Shown here in pieces: positions 52,993 to 61,792 of a stretch of DNA of 64,000 nucleotides. This stretch comes from Gloeobacter kilaueensis JS1 (GTDB lineage: Bacteria; Cyanobacteriota; Cyanobacteriia; Gloeobacterales; Gloeobacteraceae). Position 1 is the first letter of the stretch. Each line of letters begins with the position of its first letter. The notes beneath the pieces were generated by a model. The model made no database searches. It worked only from the letters and a program-made list of their open reading frames with translations, and was not told the origin of the DNA. The translations under genes were made by a program, and so were the position numbers. Location: positions 4,332,234 through 4,396,233 of the forward strand of contig NC_022600.1 of the NCBI RefSeq assembly GCF_000484535.1, written 5' to 3'.

Positions 52993-53571
52993 ATGATTTT
53001 TGCGACCGGAGGCAGGCGGCTTGTATCCAGCGGTATCGCTGCCTTACTTGTCCTGGGTCTATTTGCCTGTAGCCGCTCCGGGATCAATGCTCCGCCGGGT
53101 TTCCAGCGCTTCCAGGAGCCCAACTCGGCATTCACCCTCGTCTATCCCGACACCTGGACCTTCCAGAACGATCCCGGTGGAGCGGTGCGCCTCTCCGACC
53201 CGGCAGATGCCACCTATCAAGTCTCCGTCGTCGTGAGCCCCGCTCCCCGCAAGGACATCAAAGACATCACCGCCTTTGGCTCACCCAAAGCTGTGGCTGA
53301 GCGCTTCGCGACGCAGGTACTTAAAAAGAAAGCGCCGCCGGGAGCGAAGATCGAGATTGCCAATCCCCAGGAGCGCAAGGACAGCAAGGGCATTCCTTAC
53401 TATTCCTTCGAGGTCGTGCTTGCCTCTGGGGGCAAGGCGATTCACTACGTTTATTGCGTGAGTGTCAACGGCGGCAAAGTGTACACCCTCGCCACCGGCT
53501 CCAACGCCATCGCCTGGCTCGATCGGCGCGAGAAGCTTTACCAGATAGTCAACTCGTTTACGATCAATTAG
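52993..53571 (+). CDS. PsbP-domain lipoprotein (CyanoP-like)
   Basis: A 192-residue lipoprotein. The signal ends in a lipobox LGLFAC with Cys26. The PsbP domain follows: GFQRFQEPNSAFTLVYPDTWTF, the Val/Ser strands in QVSVVVSPAPRKDI, FGSPKAVAERFATQ, and YYSFEVVLASGGKAIHYVY. CyanoP assists photosystem II assembly at the lumenal side of the membrane. GGAGAG stands just before the ATG. The tRNA-Ser gene begins 26 bp beyond the stop. Confidence 0.9.
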   Translation: MIFATGGRRLVSSGIAALLVLGLFACSRSGINAPPGFQRFQEPNSAFTLVYPDTWTFQNDPGGAVRLSDPADATYQVSVVVSPAPRKDIKDITAFGSPKAVAERFATQVLKKKAPPGAKIEIANPQERKDSKGIPYYSFEVVLASGGKAIHYVYCVSVNGGKVYTLATGSNAIAWLDRREKLYQIVNSFTIN

Positions 53572-53596
53572 TCCCGTGATAGCCTGGATAGGCTCT

Positions 53597-53681
53597 GGAG
53601 AGGTGACAGAGCGGTTGATTGTGACGGTCTCGAAAACCGTTGAGGCGCAAGCCTCCGGGAGTTCGAATCTCCCCCTCTCCG
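53597..53681 (+). tRNA. tRNA-Ser(CGA)
   Basis: An 85-nt tRNA. The acceptor stem GGAGAGG / CCTCTCC pairs fully, the discriminator is G, the anticodon stem ACGGT/ACCGT closes a CTCGAAA loop so the anticodon is CGA (reads UCG), the long variable arm (TGAGGCGCAAGCCTC) is class II as in Ser, and the T arm has GGGAGTTCGAATCTCCC. The 3' CCA is not encoded. Confidence 0.97.
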
Positions 53682-53757
53682 CTCAGAAATTGGCTTACTG
53701 TACGACCTGCGTTTACCGACTTGCACAAATAAGATACCCAAGGCAACCAACAAGCAG

Positions 53758-55602
53758 TTACTTATTTTTTTGGGATACAAAGCGCATGCCGTCGAAGGCG
53801 GCGGGTATACCAGGCAGATCGAACCGTGCTCGAAAGCCTGCTTTAAGAGAGGAACCTCTGCCTTCAATTGGGTAGTAGAGGTAGGGTGTACAGGGCAGTG
53901 GTGCGTACCAGCACTGCTGACCCTGGTCTGGTCTGTAAATCTGAAGGTTGCGCACCGTAAAGCGCTGCACCGCCACCGCTGGATACGTTTCCTGGTAGCG
54001 GATAAATTTGGCAGTGGGCAGATAACCTGTGTGGAGTTGCTCGATGGTTTCAAGATAATGACGGGTGATCTTAACACCGCTACCCAGTAACAATGACTCT
54101 ACTTCTGTCAGCAATACCAGGGCAACGACGACAGCTGCCACCAGCCAGGTCGGCGGCAACCATTTTTTTTCGACAACGGTTTTTAAGGCGACAACTGCAC
54201 CGGGTAGCACCAGCCCAATCGCGCCAGCAGCAACAAAGCCATAGCCAAAGCGCAAAAAAGGCGCGTTCAAAAACCAGTAGACCAGTCCAGCAGCTATCGT
54301 GATATAAACCAGCCCATATTGCCAGAGAAAAGTGACGAGCCACGCCCTGTGCAATAGCCCTGTCAGTACAAAAAGCAGGAGTGCAACGAGCAAGAACTGA
54401 GCGACTGGCGTTGCTCTAAAATTGGCCCACCAGGAAGGAAACCAGTAAGCGTAACCACCGGCCAGTACCTCGGCGGGCGGTTTGAATTGCATCCTTGCCC
54501 AGCCGGCAATCGCCAGTTGTTCACCCAAAACCACCGCCCGTGGCATTTTCCAATCGGGCGTAAACAGATCGACAGCTGCCAGGGGATAAACGAGATAGCC
54601 AGAGAGAATAACACTGCGGATCAACTTTGGGAGTAGCATCCCGAGTCCCAGCAGAAAATACCCCAGCATAGCCGCCCGTCCTTCGAGCCGAAATTGTCGG
54701 TAAGCCAGGTAGATAATCGGCAACAATAGCGGCAGAACGCTCCACTTAATGGCGACAGCAAACAAAGCAACGATAGCGATCGCTGCCTGCAGAACGCGCG
54801 TATCAGTCTTGTGAACCTGCTGCTCAAGACAACGGCAAACCAGGGCGAGCGTCACCAATGTCAAGATCGCTGCTGGTTCATCGGTTGTCGGAGAAGCAAT
54901 ATTGCCAATTAACTCCAGCAACGGCACGACCAGAAACAGACGGAAGAGGCTACTGGCCCGTACACATCCGGACCTGCGCATCTCATCGAAACCACCCAGG
55001 GCGAAGCAGAAACTGCAGAAGGCCACCAGCCCCAACAGATTGTGCAGGGGAAACTTAATGAGCCAGGAGAAGCTAAAGAGCGCACACGGCAAAAACCACA
55101 GCGAATCAACCGCAAGGGGCGCAAGCAAGTTGCCCAGGCCCGGAACCACACCGTACTGCTCGATCCAGTGGATAGAAGGGACGTGGTACAGGCCAGAATC
55201 ATAATTGAAATAGCCACGCCCTAGCCAGAGTTTGCCCAGAGAAGTAAGCGCCAGTACGCCGAGCAGAATACCAGGCATCAGCAAAAAGAGCTTGCTGGTT
55301 GCAGCAAACTGTTCGCGCAGGCAGTTCAACCAAAATACGAACGCCCGGCGGTACACCCAGCTGAAGCCGCAGGCGAATAGCAATACCAATAGATTAGCAG
55401 CCGCAGCGATAGGCATCCCTAGCGACAGATAGCCGGTAAGGCTCGCAATAACCGCCAGCCCTACCAATGGCAGAACACTAAGGGGCACTTCGATCTCGGA
55501 AGTGGCCCGCGTCTGGTTGCTATTAATTTTATAGAGGATCAACCAACCGTAAAGACCACTGAGAATCCCGATGTAGATCCAGGAGAGCACAATCGTGATC
55601 AC
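53758..55602 (-). CDS. Polytopic membrane protein, LIC_10190-like (glycan locus)
   Basis: A 614-residue integral membrane protein with about twelve to fourteen helices. A lumenal loop after the fourth helix reads GRGYFNYDSGLYHVPSIHWIEQYGVVPGLGNL; this and the topology match the LIC_10190 type and suggest a lipid-linked-sugar glycosyltransferase or polymerase (inference). The soluble C-terminus has LYYPIEGRGSSL. I chose GTG 55602 with AGAGG seven bases upstream; a TTG lies 15 bp before. It is last in the minus-strand glycan cassette, 76 bp after tRNA-Ser on the other strand. Confidence 0.82.
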   Translation of the reverse strand: MITIVLSWIYIGILSGLYGWLILYKINSNQTRATSEIEVPLSVLPLVGLAVIASLTGYLSLGMPIAAAANLLVLLFACGFSWVYRRAFVFWLNCLREQFAATSKLFLLMPGILLGVLALTSLGKLWLGRGYFNYDSGLYHVPSIHWIEQYGVVPGLGNLLAPLAVDSLWFLPCALFSFSWLIKFPLHNLLGLVAFCSFCFALGGFDEMRRSGCVRASSLFRLFLVVPLLELIGNIASPTTDEPAAILTLVTLALVCRCLEQQVHKTDTRVLQAAIAIVALFAVAIKWSVLPLLLPIIYLAYRQFRLEGRAAMLGYFLLGLGMLLPKLIRSVILSGYLVYPLAAVDLFTPDWKMPRAVVLGEQLAIAGWARMQFKPPAEVLAGGYAYWFPSWWANFRATPVAQFLLVALLLFVLTGLLHRAWLVTFLWQYGLVYITIAAGLVYWFLNAPFLRFGYGFVAAGAIGLVLPGAVVALKTVVEKKWLPPTWLVAAVVVALVLLTEVESLLLGSGVKITRHYLETIEQLHTGYLPTAKFIRYQETYPAVAVQRFTVRNLQIYRPDQGQQCWYAPLPCTPYLYYPIEGRGSSLKAGFRARFDLPGIPAAFDGMRFVSQKNK

Positions 55603-55668
55603 TGCTGGACCTCTCAATCAGAATATATTGCCAACAGTTGCAGCCCTGCACCAGTGGATTTTACCATC

Positions 55669-56115
55669 TCATTCGATTTTACTATTTGCATGGAGGATCC
55701 AGGAATTGGGCTGGAGAATTTCCCGAAGGCGTTGTTTGATCTTTTTATTTTCTCTTGTCAGCCGTTCCTGTTGTTGCTGTAGCAACAACAAGCTCTGGTT
55801 GGTCTTTTCGAGTTGTCGAGCCATGTAATCTAATTGACGAACAACCTGAGCATTTTGGGCATGGCGAAGACAAGATTCAGCCTGGAGCATCTCAATCAAG
55901 TGAATATTGGCTTTCATGATTGCAGACTCATTTTCGAGAGACGTTAAGACAGCACTTTCGATGTTTTTTGACTCATAATAACTTTCTTCGAGAAAAGAGC
56001 TGTCAAGCTTTGTTCTTATTGAAGTAAGGTTGCTTTCTAACAGGGTGATTGTAGAGAGCAGATAGTCCAGCTTTGCTAGTAGAAGATCCTTCACGACTTT
56101 TAATCTATTGATCAT
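55669..56115 (-). CDS. Stand-alone coiled-coil protein, paralogue of the FkbM protein's N-terminus
   Basis: A 148-residue protein, Leu/Gln/Glu-rich and clearly AT-rich in codons. It starts INRLKVVKDLLLAKLDYLLS and has SLENESAIMKANIHLIEML and DYMARQLEKTNQSLL. The same landmarks, in the same order, open the FkbM methyltransferase protein at 57593 (RLKTIKNELFDKLDELLA, TLENDSSIIEALIFLAQ, LRMARQLERLQEESL), so both come from one duplicated module. No enzyme domain. Its ATG overlaps the upstream gene's TGA by one base. Confidence 0.85.
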   Translation of the reverse strand: MINRLKVVKDLLLAKLDYLLSTITLLESNLTSIRTKLDSSFLEESYYESKNIESAVLTSLENESAIMKANIHLIEMLQAESCLRHAQNAQVVRQLDYMARQLEKTNQSLLLLQQQQERLTRENKKIKQRLREILQPNSWILHANSKIE

Positions 56116-57416
56116 CAGGTAATCTGCCCTCCCGGCGCAGCAAAGACTGTCTTTCTATTTTCATTCAACTTTTCAAACCTGTCGCTGCATGGGGCACCGA
56201 GGGCAAGCGAGTTCCAGATCCATTCAGCGGTACCTGCTGCAGAGAAGATGGGGGCTAGCCTGGCTGCATTCTGGCGCATGAGTGCTTGATTTTCGGTAGA
56301 AGTGACAAATTGAACTGCAGCCTGAAAAGATTCCGTCGTGTAGGCAGCGGTTACGCCAATGCCATTGCTCTCGACAAATTGAGAGGCAACCGTCTGCCGA
56401 CTGCCCAGGACAATAATGGGTGTGTGCGAGGTGCTCAAGATAAACGGAATCCGACTTGGTAAACTTAACCTGGCCAGAGCGGCCTGATCATCGTCGCTAT
56501 CGAGGGTGCCGGACGGTACCAGCACGAAGGCATAGCTGCGCAACAGAGGGACCAGTTTACTTTCAGGCAAAAATTCATCGAGTTCAATACCGTCAGCCTT
56601 GAGATCGGCTCGCTCGAATTCCAGCCACTTCATAGAAGTACTCTTGCAGTTGCACCGCCAGGAAACTTTGACCCCGCTTCCGCGCACTGTCGCCCGCAGC
56701 AATTGCAACCACCGTCTTCCCCAGATATTGCCAACGACAACCGTCGCCAGCGGATCGACTTCCAGTTGAGGATTTTCTGTTACCGGCAATTGATCGGATA
56801 CGACAGGGGGCAACAGCCAGAATCGACAACCAAATTTGTCTTCGTAAGCGCGCTGCATCTCGGCAGAGATGGCCAGGCAGAGGGACGATCTAGCGAATAA
56901 TTCTTTGAGCAACGTGTCGGGTATGGCATCAGAGTAGATATTCTGATCGTCCATGATGTACGTACACAAAGGGGCTTGCGAATAACTATGGGCGATCAGC
57001 GCCAGCCGCACCTCGTCCGGGAAATAGGGAATGCAGACAATCCGGCGAATCGCCCGGCCTTTGAGCGCACCGAGAAGTTGCGCGCCCAGTTGCAGTTGCG
57101 AGAGGCCACGCTGGGAGAGCCGATAACTTTCAGCGCCAAAATTTTGCTTCCCATCGTACAGATCCATCGACCGGATCGACAGGATGCGCGGCTGGTCCGC
57201 GAAAATTCTTTTTGTAAGGATACCCGTTCCATGCTTTTCGCTGACTTCCGCGTGGGAGAGCAGTAAGTCGATGGCGTCTTCGGGACCAACCTGAAGCTTA
57301 GAGTCGTTGAGCAGCCGATCCTGCAACAGCCTCTCACCAGAAGCAATCGAGTCAGCGATTGCTGAGCGAAGTCTACTATTTTCTGCGAAAGTATCGTGTG
57401 AGTTGGAAGTGGCCAT
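56115..57416 (-). CDS. Glycosyltransferase-like protein, paralogue 2
   Basis: A 433-residue protein without membrane helices, sharing with the protein at 58830 the blocks HGTGILTKRIF, FGAESYRLS..., CTYIMDDQNIYSDAIPD, LAISAEMQRAYEDKFGCRFWLLPPVV, TPIIVLGSRQTVASQFV, and AEWIWNSLALG. The C-terminal half has the GT-B look (a sugar-nucleotide-binding fold). A DxD motif in MDDQN occurs in both. Function unknown but probably glycosyl transfer for a surface polysaccharide. ATG start; downstream gene overlaps by one base. Confidence 0.82.
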   Translation of the reverse strand: MATSNSHDTFAENSRLRSAIADSIASGERLLQDRLLNDSKLQVGPEDAIDLLLSHAEVSEKHGTGILTKRIFADQPRILSIRSMDLYDGKQNFGAESYRLSQRGLSQLQLGAQLLGALKGRAIRRIVCIPYFPDEVRLALIAHSYSQAPLCTYIMDDQNIYSDAIPDTLLKELFARSSLCLAISAEMQRAYEDKFGCRFWLLPPVVSDQLPVTENPQLEVDPLATVVVGNIWGRRWLQLLRATVRGSGVKVSWRCNCKSTSMKWLEFERADLKADGIELDEFLPESKLVPLLRSYAFVLVPSGTLDSDDDQAALARLSLPSRIPFILSTSHTPIIVLGSRQTVASQFVESNGIGVTAAYTTESFQAAVQFVTSTENQALMRQNAARLAPIFSAAGTAEWIWNSLALGAPCSDRFEKLNENRKTVFAAPGGQIT

Positions 57417-57592
57417 CTAGACTCTGCAGCAAGCGTGAAGGACAACGGGCAGGGGAGATTGCACAGGTTGGTCCTGACTTTAGCATCTTCTAGAATGCTT
57501 TGGAATATGGAGAAAATCCTTCAGGCAAACTTCAATTCGTGCTTTGCGATGAGCAACGACCGGGGCAATGAGTCCGCGAGTGCAAAAACGGT

Positions 57593-58792
57593 TTAACTGG
57601 CAGTTGGCTCCGAGGCGATCAACGTCTGGGGCAGGCTCGCCGAGCACCATTGAAAAGCCTGGCTGAAGATGTCATGGCTCTGGAAGAAGAAAATGTTACC
57701 CCAGGATGACGCGATGGAGCGGGGAGAATTGCAGTAGAATCCGACGTCATTGCGCCCCTCGTCCCTGTGAATAACAATATGCCAGTAGTAGCCGCGACGG
57801 CGCATCTCCGCTACCTGTCTGTCCAGCCGATTGGCATCGTTTGTTGGGGCAAAGACCATTTGCTCGTCCCAATACTCGGTTGTGACGACCGGGTAGCGAT
57901 GGGTGTCCATACCACGGATAACCTCGATATCGAAACCTTCGGCGTCGATCTTGAGGAGGCCGACGGTTGCTGGTACCTCTGCGGAGCGGTGCAGGCTTGC
58001 CAGACTTCTGACCGGCACATCTACGGCCTCGACAAAGTGCAGATCGGCAGGCATCGGGTGCCTGAGCAGGCTGCTATAGAGAGTGACGTCCTTGTAGACG
58101 CCAGTGGCAGACAGATCTCGGGCGATATGCAACTGCATCGTGGTGTCGGAGGGACCGAGGGCCAACTGAAAAGGGTGAAAGTTCTCGTTGTCACCGATCC
58201 GCTGCTTAAGCTGCTCAAAAGCTGGTTGATAAGGTTCAAAGGCAAAGACCTGATACCCTACTTCCAGCAGGCGTTTCGAAATATCGCCGACATTTGCTCC
58301 CACATCGAGGGCAATGCGGGATGGCAAGAAAGTGTACAGGTAGGCCATCAGTTCTACCTCGGTACTGTCGTAGGCGGAGTACTCGAGGGGAGGAACACCG
58401 ATTTGCCTGAGAGGTTGGGCTGAGACGTCCAGCCGCTCGTTGGGAGCCGGAGTTGATCTCTGCAGCAGCTGGGGCAGCGCCCTCAATATTTGTTGTATTT
58501 CTTTTAAGTCAGTCCGGGTGCCCAGCGATTCCTCCTGCAGACGTTCGAGCTGTCGGGCCATGCGCAATAGATACTCATAATCAACCTTTTGTCCTTCCTG
58601 CACCCTCTGAGCAAGAAAAATCAGCGCTTCGATTATCGAAGAATCATTTTCGAGCGTCGAAGCGCCAGCCGTCGTTATCGCTGCCATATTCTCCAGCAAC
58701 AAGTCCAGTTTGCGGATGTGGGCCAGCAATTCGTCCAGCTTGTCGAAAAGCTCATTTTTGATTGTTTTCAGCCTGGCTGGTCTGAGGAACAC
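57593..58792 (-). CDS. Coiled-coil + FkbM-family methyltransferase fusion
   Basis: A 399-residue protein. Residues about 1-115 are a coiled coil (RLKTIKNELFDKLDELLA, MARQLERLQEESL). After a linker comes an FkbM SAM methyltransferase: IALDVGANVGDISKRLLEVG, FAFEPYQPAFEQL, GLLKIDAEGFDIEVIRGM. FkbM enzymes methylate sugar hydroxyls, so it could cap or decorate a surface glycan. The GTG start has AAGGTG seven bases upstream. It stands between the two glycosyltransferase-like paralogues. Confidence 0.9.
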   Translation of the reverse strand: MFLRPARLKTIKNELFDKLDELLAHIRKLDLLLENMAAITTAGASTLENDSSIIEALIFLAQRVQEGQKVDYEYLLRMARQLERLQEESLGTRTDLKEIQQILRALPQLLQRSTPAPNERLDVSAQPLRQIGVPPLEYSAYDSTEVELMAYLYTFLPSRIALDVGANVGDISKRLLEVGYQVFAFEPYQPAFEQLKQRIGDNENFHPFQLALGPSDTTMQLHIARDLSATGVYKDVTLYSSLLRHPMPADLHFVEAVDVPVRSLASLHRSAEVPATVGLLKIDAEGFDIEVIRGMDTHRYPVVTTEYWDEQMVFAPTNDANRLDRQVAEMRRRGYYWHIVIHRDEGRNDVGFYCNSPRSIASSWGNIFFFQSHDIFSQAFQWCSASLPQTLIASEPTAS

Positions 58793-58829
58793 AACAATTC
58801 ACCTTTTATCCTGTATAAAGCGTGACCTG

Positions 58830-60164
58830 TTATTTTCTGGTGGTATTCCAGGCACTGAATAGATTTTCAAATCGACCATCGCTTGCCTTGCCTGCCGCAA
58901 CAGAATGCCAGATCCAATCTGCCACAGCGTCAGCGGAAAATGCAGCGGCGACAGCGGCGGCGTTGCGACGGTACCTGCACTGATTTTCAGTAACCATGAT
59001 CTGCCCAAGAGCCTGCTGAAAACTCGCCGCCTCATAATCGCTGACAGTACCGATGTCGAGGCACCTGATAAAGTGCGCTGCGGAGGTCTGTTCGCTGCCC
59101 ATGACGATGACCGGCGTGTTGGCGGTGGCCATCGCAAACAGTATTCGCCCCGGCAGGCTCAAACTGAGATCCGGACGGTCCTCTACGCCATCGAGCAGAC
59201 CGGTCGGCACCAACACAAAAGGTGCCTGGCGAAGCAGGTTAACCAGGGTCGCTTCTGCTACCAGTCCTCTGGCGGTGATGCCGGATTGGGCCATCACTTC
59301 TGTAGAAAGTCCTGTGAAAGTGTGGGGCTGGCCGTACCAGTCCAGCTTGCAACCGGCCCCCTTTACTGCAGTGCAAAGAAGTGAGAGCCAGTTCTCGCTC
59401 CACATGCTGCCAATTAAAATACCTGGGCGATCAAACCGCTCGGGCAGTGTGGCAGCCGTCTGGATAAACTGCTCAGGTGCAACCGCCGGCAGCAGCCAGA
59501 AGGTGAAGCCAAACTTTTCTTCGTAGGCCTGACGCATTTCTGGGTGGGTTGCCAGCCGCAGGGAAGCTTTGGAGAGAAACTCTTGCATCAGGGCATCAGG
59601 AATGGCACTGACTGTAATATTTTGATCGTCCATGATCCAGATGACCAGGGGGACATCAAATATCTCTTTGACGGCGATAGCAAAGAGCAACTGCTCGGTG
59701 GAATAGGGAACGCAGAAAATCCTCTGGATATCCTGGCTTTTGAGGAGCCTGCTTGCCAGAAGAAAAATCTCCTGTCGCGAACATCCCTTCAACGATAAAC
59801 ATAAATTACTGTAGCCGAAGCGCTGAAGACCGCCGTAGTTGTTGCTGGAGCGCACAGAAAGGATATTTGTGTCATCTTTGAAAATTCTTTTTAGAAGCAC
59901 CCCCGTGCCATGGTTTTCGACAACCTCATCGAGGGTGATCAAAAGAGTTGCATTGGCCGTCTTCGGAAGCAGCGAGTCGTCATCAGATTCTTGCATCACG
60001 ATACTGGTGACCGACGAGACAGGCTCGCTTGTGGCGATGAGTGCAGCCAGCTTTTCGCGCAGTTCGGCGTTTCTTTGCGCTTTCTGGTCCATCAACCCGT
60101 GCCAGTTGATATCCACGCTCCCGTCTCCTTGACTTCGGTGTGTCTGTTGAGCGGATAGTTGCAT
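58830..60164 (-). CDS. Glycosyltransferase-like protein, paralogue 1
   Basis: A 444-residue soluble protein, the longer copy of the paralogous pair. Shared motifs: ENHGTGVLLKRIF, FGYSNLCLSLKG, LVIWIMDDQNITVSAIPD, EMRQAYEEKFGFTFWLLPAV, TPVIVMGSEQTSAAHFI, and ADWIWHSVAAG. The N-terminal 50 residues are different and likely flexible. Its ATG follows the ABC ATPase stop without a gap (TGA-ATG), so it is translationally coupled to the exporter. Function inferred as glycosyl transfer. Confidence 0.82.
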   Translation of the reverse strand: MQLSAQQTHRSQGDGSVDINWHGLMDQKAQRNAELREKLAALIATSEPVSSVTSIVMQESDDDSLLPKTANATLLITLDEVVENHGTGVLLKRIFKDDTNILSVRSSNNYGGLQRFGYSNLCLSLKGCSRQEIFLLASRLLKSQDIQRIFCVPYSTEQLLFAIAVKEIFDVPLVIWIMDDQNITVSAIPDALMQEFLSKASLRLATHPEMRQAYEEKFGFTFWLLPAVAPEQFIQTAATLPERFDRPGILIGSMWSENWLSLLCTAVKGAGCKLDWYGQPHTFTGLSTEVMAQSGITARGLVAEATLVNLLRQAPFVLVPTGLLDGVEDRPDLSLSLPGRILFAMATANTPVIVMGSEQTSAAHFIRCLDIGTVSDYEAASFQQALGQIMVTENQCRYRRNAAAVAAAFSADAVADWIWHSVAAGKASDGRFENLFSAWNTTRK

Positions 60165-60920
60165 TCAACCAATGTTAGCGGCCCCAGAGCGGGTGGAGTC
60201 GAGATAGAGCCCCACCACCTCAGTAGCCGGACCACTGCAGACGATTCGACCGCCGCTCAGCCAGACCGCCCGCTCGCAGGACTGTTCGATGAAGGGCAGA
60301 TCGTGGGAGACCACTAAGACCGTGGTGTGCGACTGCCAGAACTGCCCCAACCGGTTGCGGCACTTTTCTTTGAAGCGCTCGTCTCCCACCGAAAGCACCT
60401 CGTCGAGGATCAAGATGTCCGGCGGTACGTCGGTGGCGATAGCAAAGCCCAACCGGGCGGTCATGCCCGAGGAAAGCGTCTTCACCGGTACGTCGGCGTA
60501 GGACTCCAGATCCGCAAAGCGCAAGATCTCCTGGCTGCGCTCGCGCATCTGCTGGCGGGAGAAGCCCAAAAACACGCCGTAGAGCACGATGTTGTCCACC
60601 AGCGACAGCTCCGAGTCGAACCCGGCCCCGAGTTCGATGAGGGGGGCGATGTCGCCCTGGACCCGGACTTCGCCCGTGTTGGGCTTTAAGATGCCGCAGA
60701 TCACCTTGAGCAAGGTAGATTTGCCGGAGCCGTTCGAGCCGATGATCCCCAGCTTCTCACCGGCACTGACCACCAGATCGATGCGGTCGAGCACCTGCTT
60801 GCGGCCAGGCTTGCGGTAGCGGCCATCCAGAAACGAGAGGATGGTGGTCTTGAGATCGTAGGAGAACTCTTCCTGGGTGCGCCGCCAGAGGGAGACGTTA
60901 TTGAGCCGTATAACTTCCAA
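60165..60920 (-). CDS. Polysaccharide-export ABC transporter ATP-binding protein (Wzt/TagH-like)
   Basis: A 251-residue ABC ATPase. Walker A GSNGSGKST, signature LSSGMTARLGFA, Walker B DILILDEVLSVGD, and His in VVSHDL. The segment IAPLIELGAGFDSELS is the diagnostic for exporters of O-antigen, teichoic acid and other polysaccharides. It lacks a C-terminal carbohydrate-binding domain, so export does not depend on a capped chain by that route. TTG start. Next gene begins directly after its TGA. Confidence 0.93.
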   Translation of the reverse strand: MEVIRLNNVSLWRRTQEEFSYDLKTTILSFLDGRYRKPGRKQVLDRIDLVVSAGEKLGIIGSNGSGKSTLLKVICGILKPNTGEVRVQGDIAPLIELGAGFDSELSLVDNIVLYGVFLGFSRQQMRERSQEILRFADLESYADVPVKTLSSGMTARLGFAIATDVPPDILILDEVLSVGDERFKEKCRNRLGQFWQSHTTVLVVSHDLPFIEQSCERAVWLSGGRIVCSGPATEVVGLYLDSTRSGAANIG

Positions 60921-60967
60921 GCCAATGTTTGAGATGAACTTTTAGGCAGCCTAACCCGATTCGGAGC

Positions 60968-61792
60968 CTACAACAAGTCCATGTACTGGTCGGAGCGGGC
61001 ATTAAAAAACAGAGCGCCGATGGTGCAGACGACCGTACCTGAGAGCAGCGCGATTCCCAGTACGCCCCAACTGAGATCGGCCCGACCGAGGATGAGCTGG
61101 CGCAGGCCCTCGATGATCGGCGTCAGGGGATTGAGATCGATGAATGTCTTGACCTGCTTGGGCACGATCGCCGCCGGATAGAACACGGGACTACTGAGAA
61201 ACAGGGCAAAGGCCACCAGTTCGTAGAGGTAGGGCAGATCTCGAAAAAATACGTACAGGGCGCTCACCAGGAAGCTGATACCTGTGGCGGCGAGCACCAG
61301 AGCTACGGAGGGGATCACCAAAAGCAGCGCATAGAACGGATTGTGGGAGACCACCAGCGTCATCACAGCCAGCAGCGGCAGGGGACCGACGACGAACTGA
61401 AAGATGTTGGATAAGACCAGCGACAGGGGCAGGATGCTGAAGGGCAGGCGGATCTTGTTGAGCAGGGCACCGCTGTTGACGACACTCGGCAGCGCCTGGG
61501 TAGTGGTGACGTTAAAGAAGTTGATTACCACGAGCCCGGTGAAGGCGGCGAGCAGGTAGTTGAGCAGCGAATGGTCGTAGTAGGCGGCAAAAGTGGTGCC
61601 AAAGATGGCCGTATAGGCGGCAGTCATCAGCAGGGGATTGAGAAGCGACCAGTACACCCCCAGAATCGAGCCTCGATAGCGCACCTTGAGGTTGCGCTGG
61701 GTAAGCACAAAAAGCAATTCCAGGTAGCGGTGGGCTGAGGGAGCCAGTTTTTCGAGTGGGAGTGCGCGCAGCATTGTGGCGAGACTGGGCAT
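60968..61792 (-). CDS. Polysaccharide-export ABC transporter permease (Wzm-like)
   Basis: A 274-residue ABC-2 permease with six predicted helices. Family marks: FVLTQRNLKVRYRGSILGVYWSLLNPLL at the N-terminus, the LLNKIRLPFSILPLSLV middle, FFRDLPYLYELVAFALFLSSPVFYP, and a C-terminal LNPLTPIIEGLRQLIL. Works with the ATPase encoded next (47-bp gap) to export a lipid-linked glycan across the inner membrane. Its ATG follows the VOC stop with no gap. Confidence 0.94.
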   Translation of the reverse strand: MPSLATMLRALPLEKLAPSAHRYLELLFVLTQRNLKVRYRGSILGVYWSLLNPLLMTAAYTAIFGTTFAAYYDHSLLNYLLAAFTGLVVINFFNVTTTQALPSVVNSGALLNKIRLPFSILPLSLVLSNIFQFVVGPLPLLAVMTLVVSHNPFYALLLVIPSVALVLAATGISFLVSALYVFFRDLPYLYELVAFALFLSSPVFYPAAIVPKQVKTFIDLNPLTPIIEGLRQLILGRADLSWGVLGIALLSGTVVCTIGALFFNARSDQYMDLL

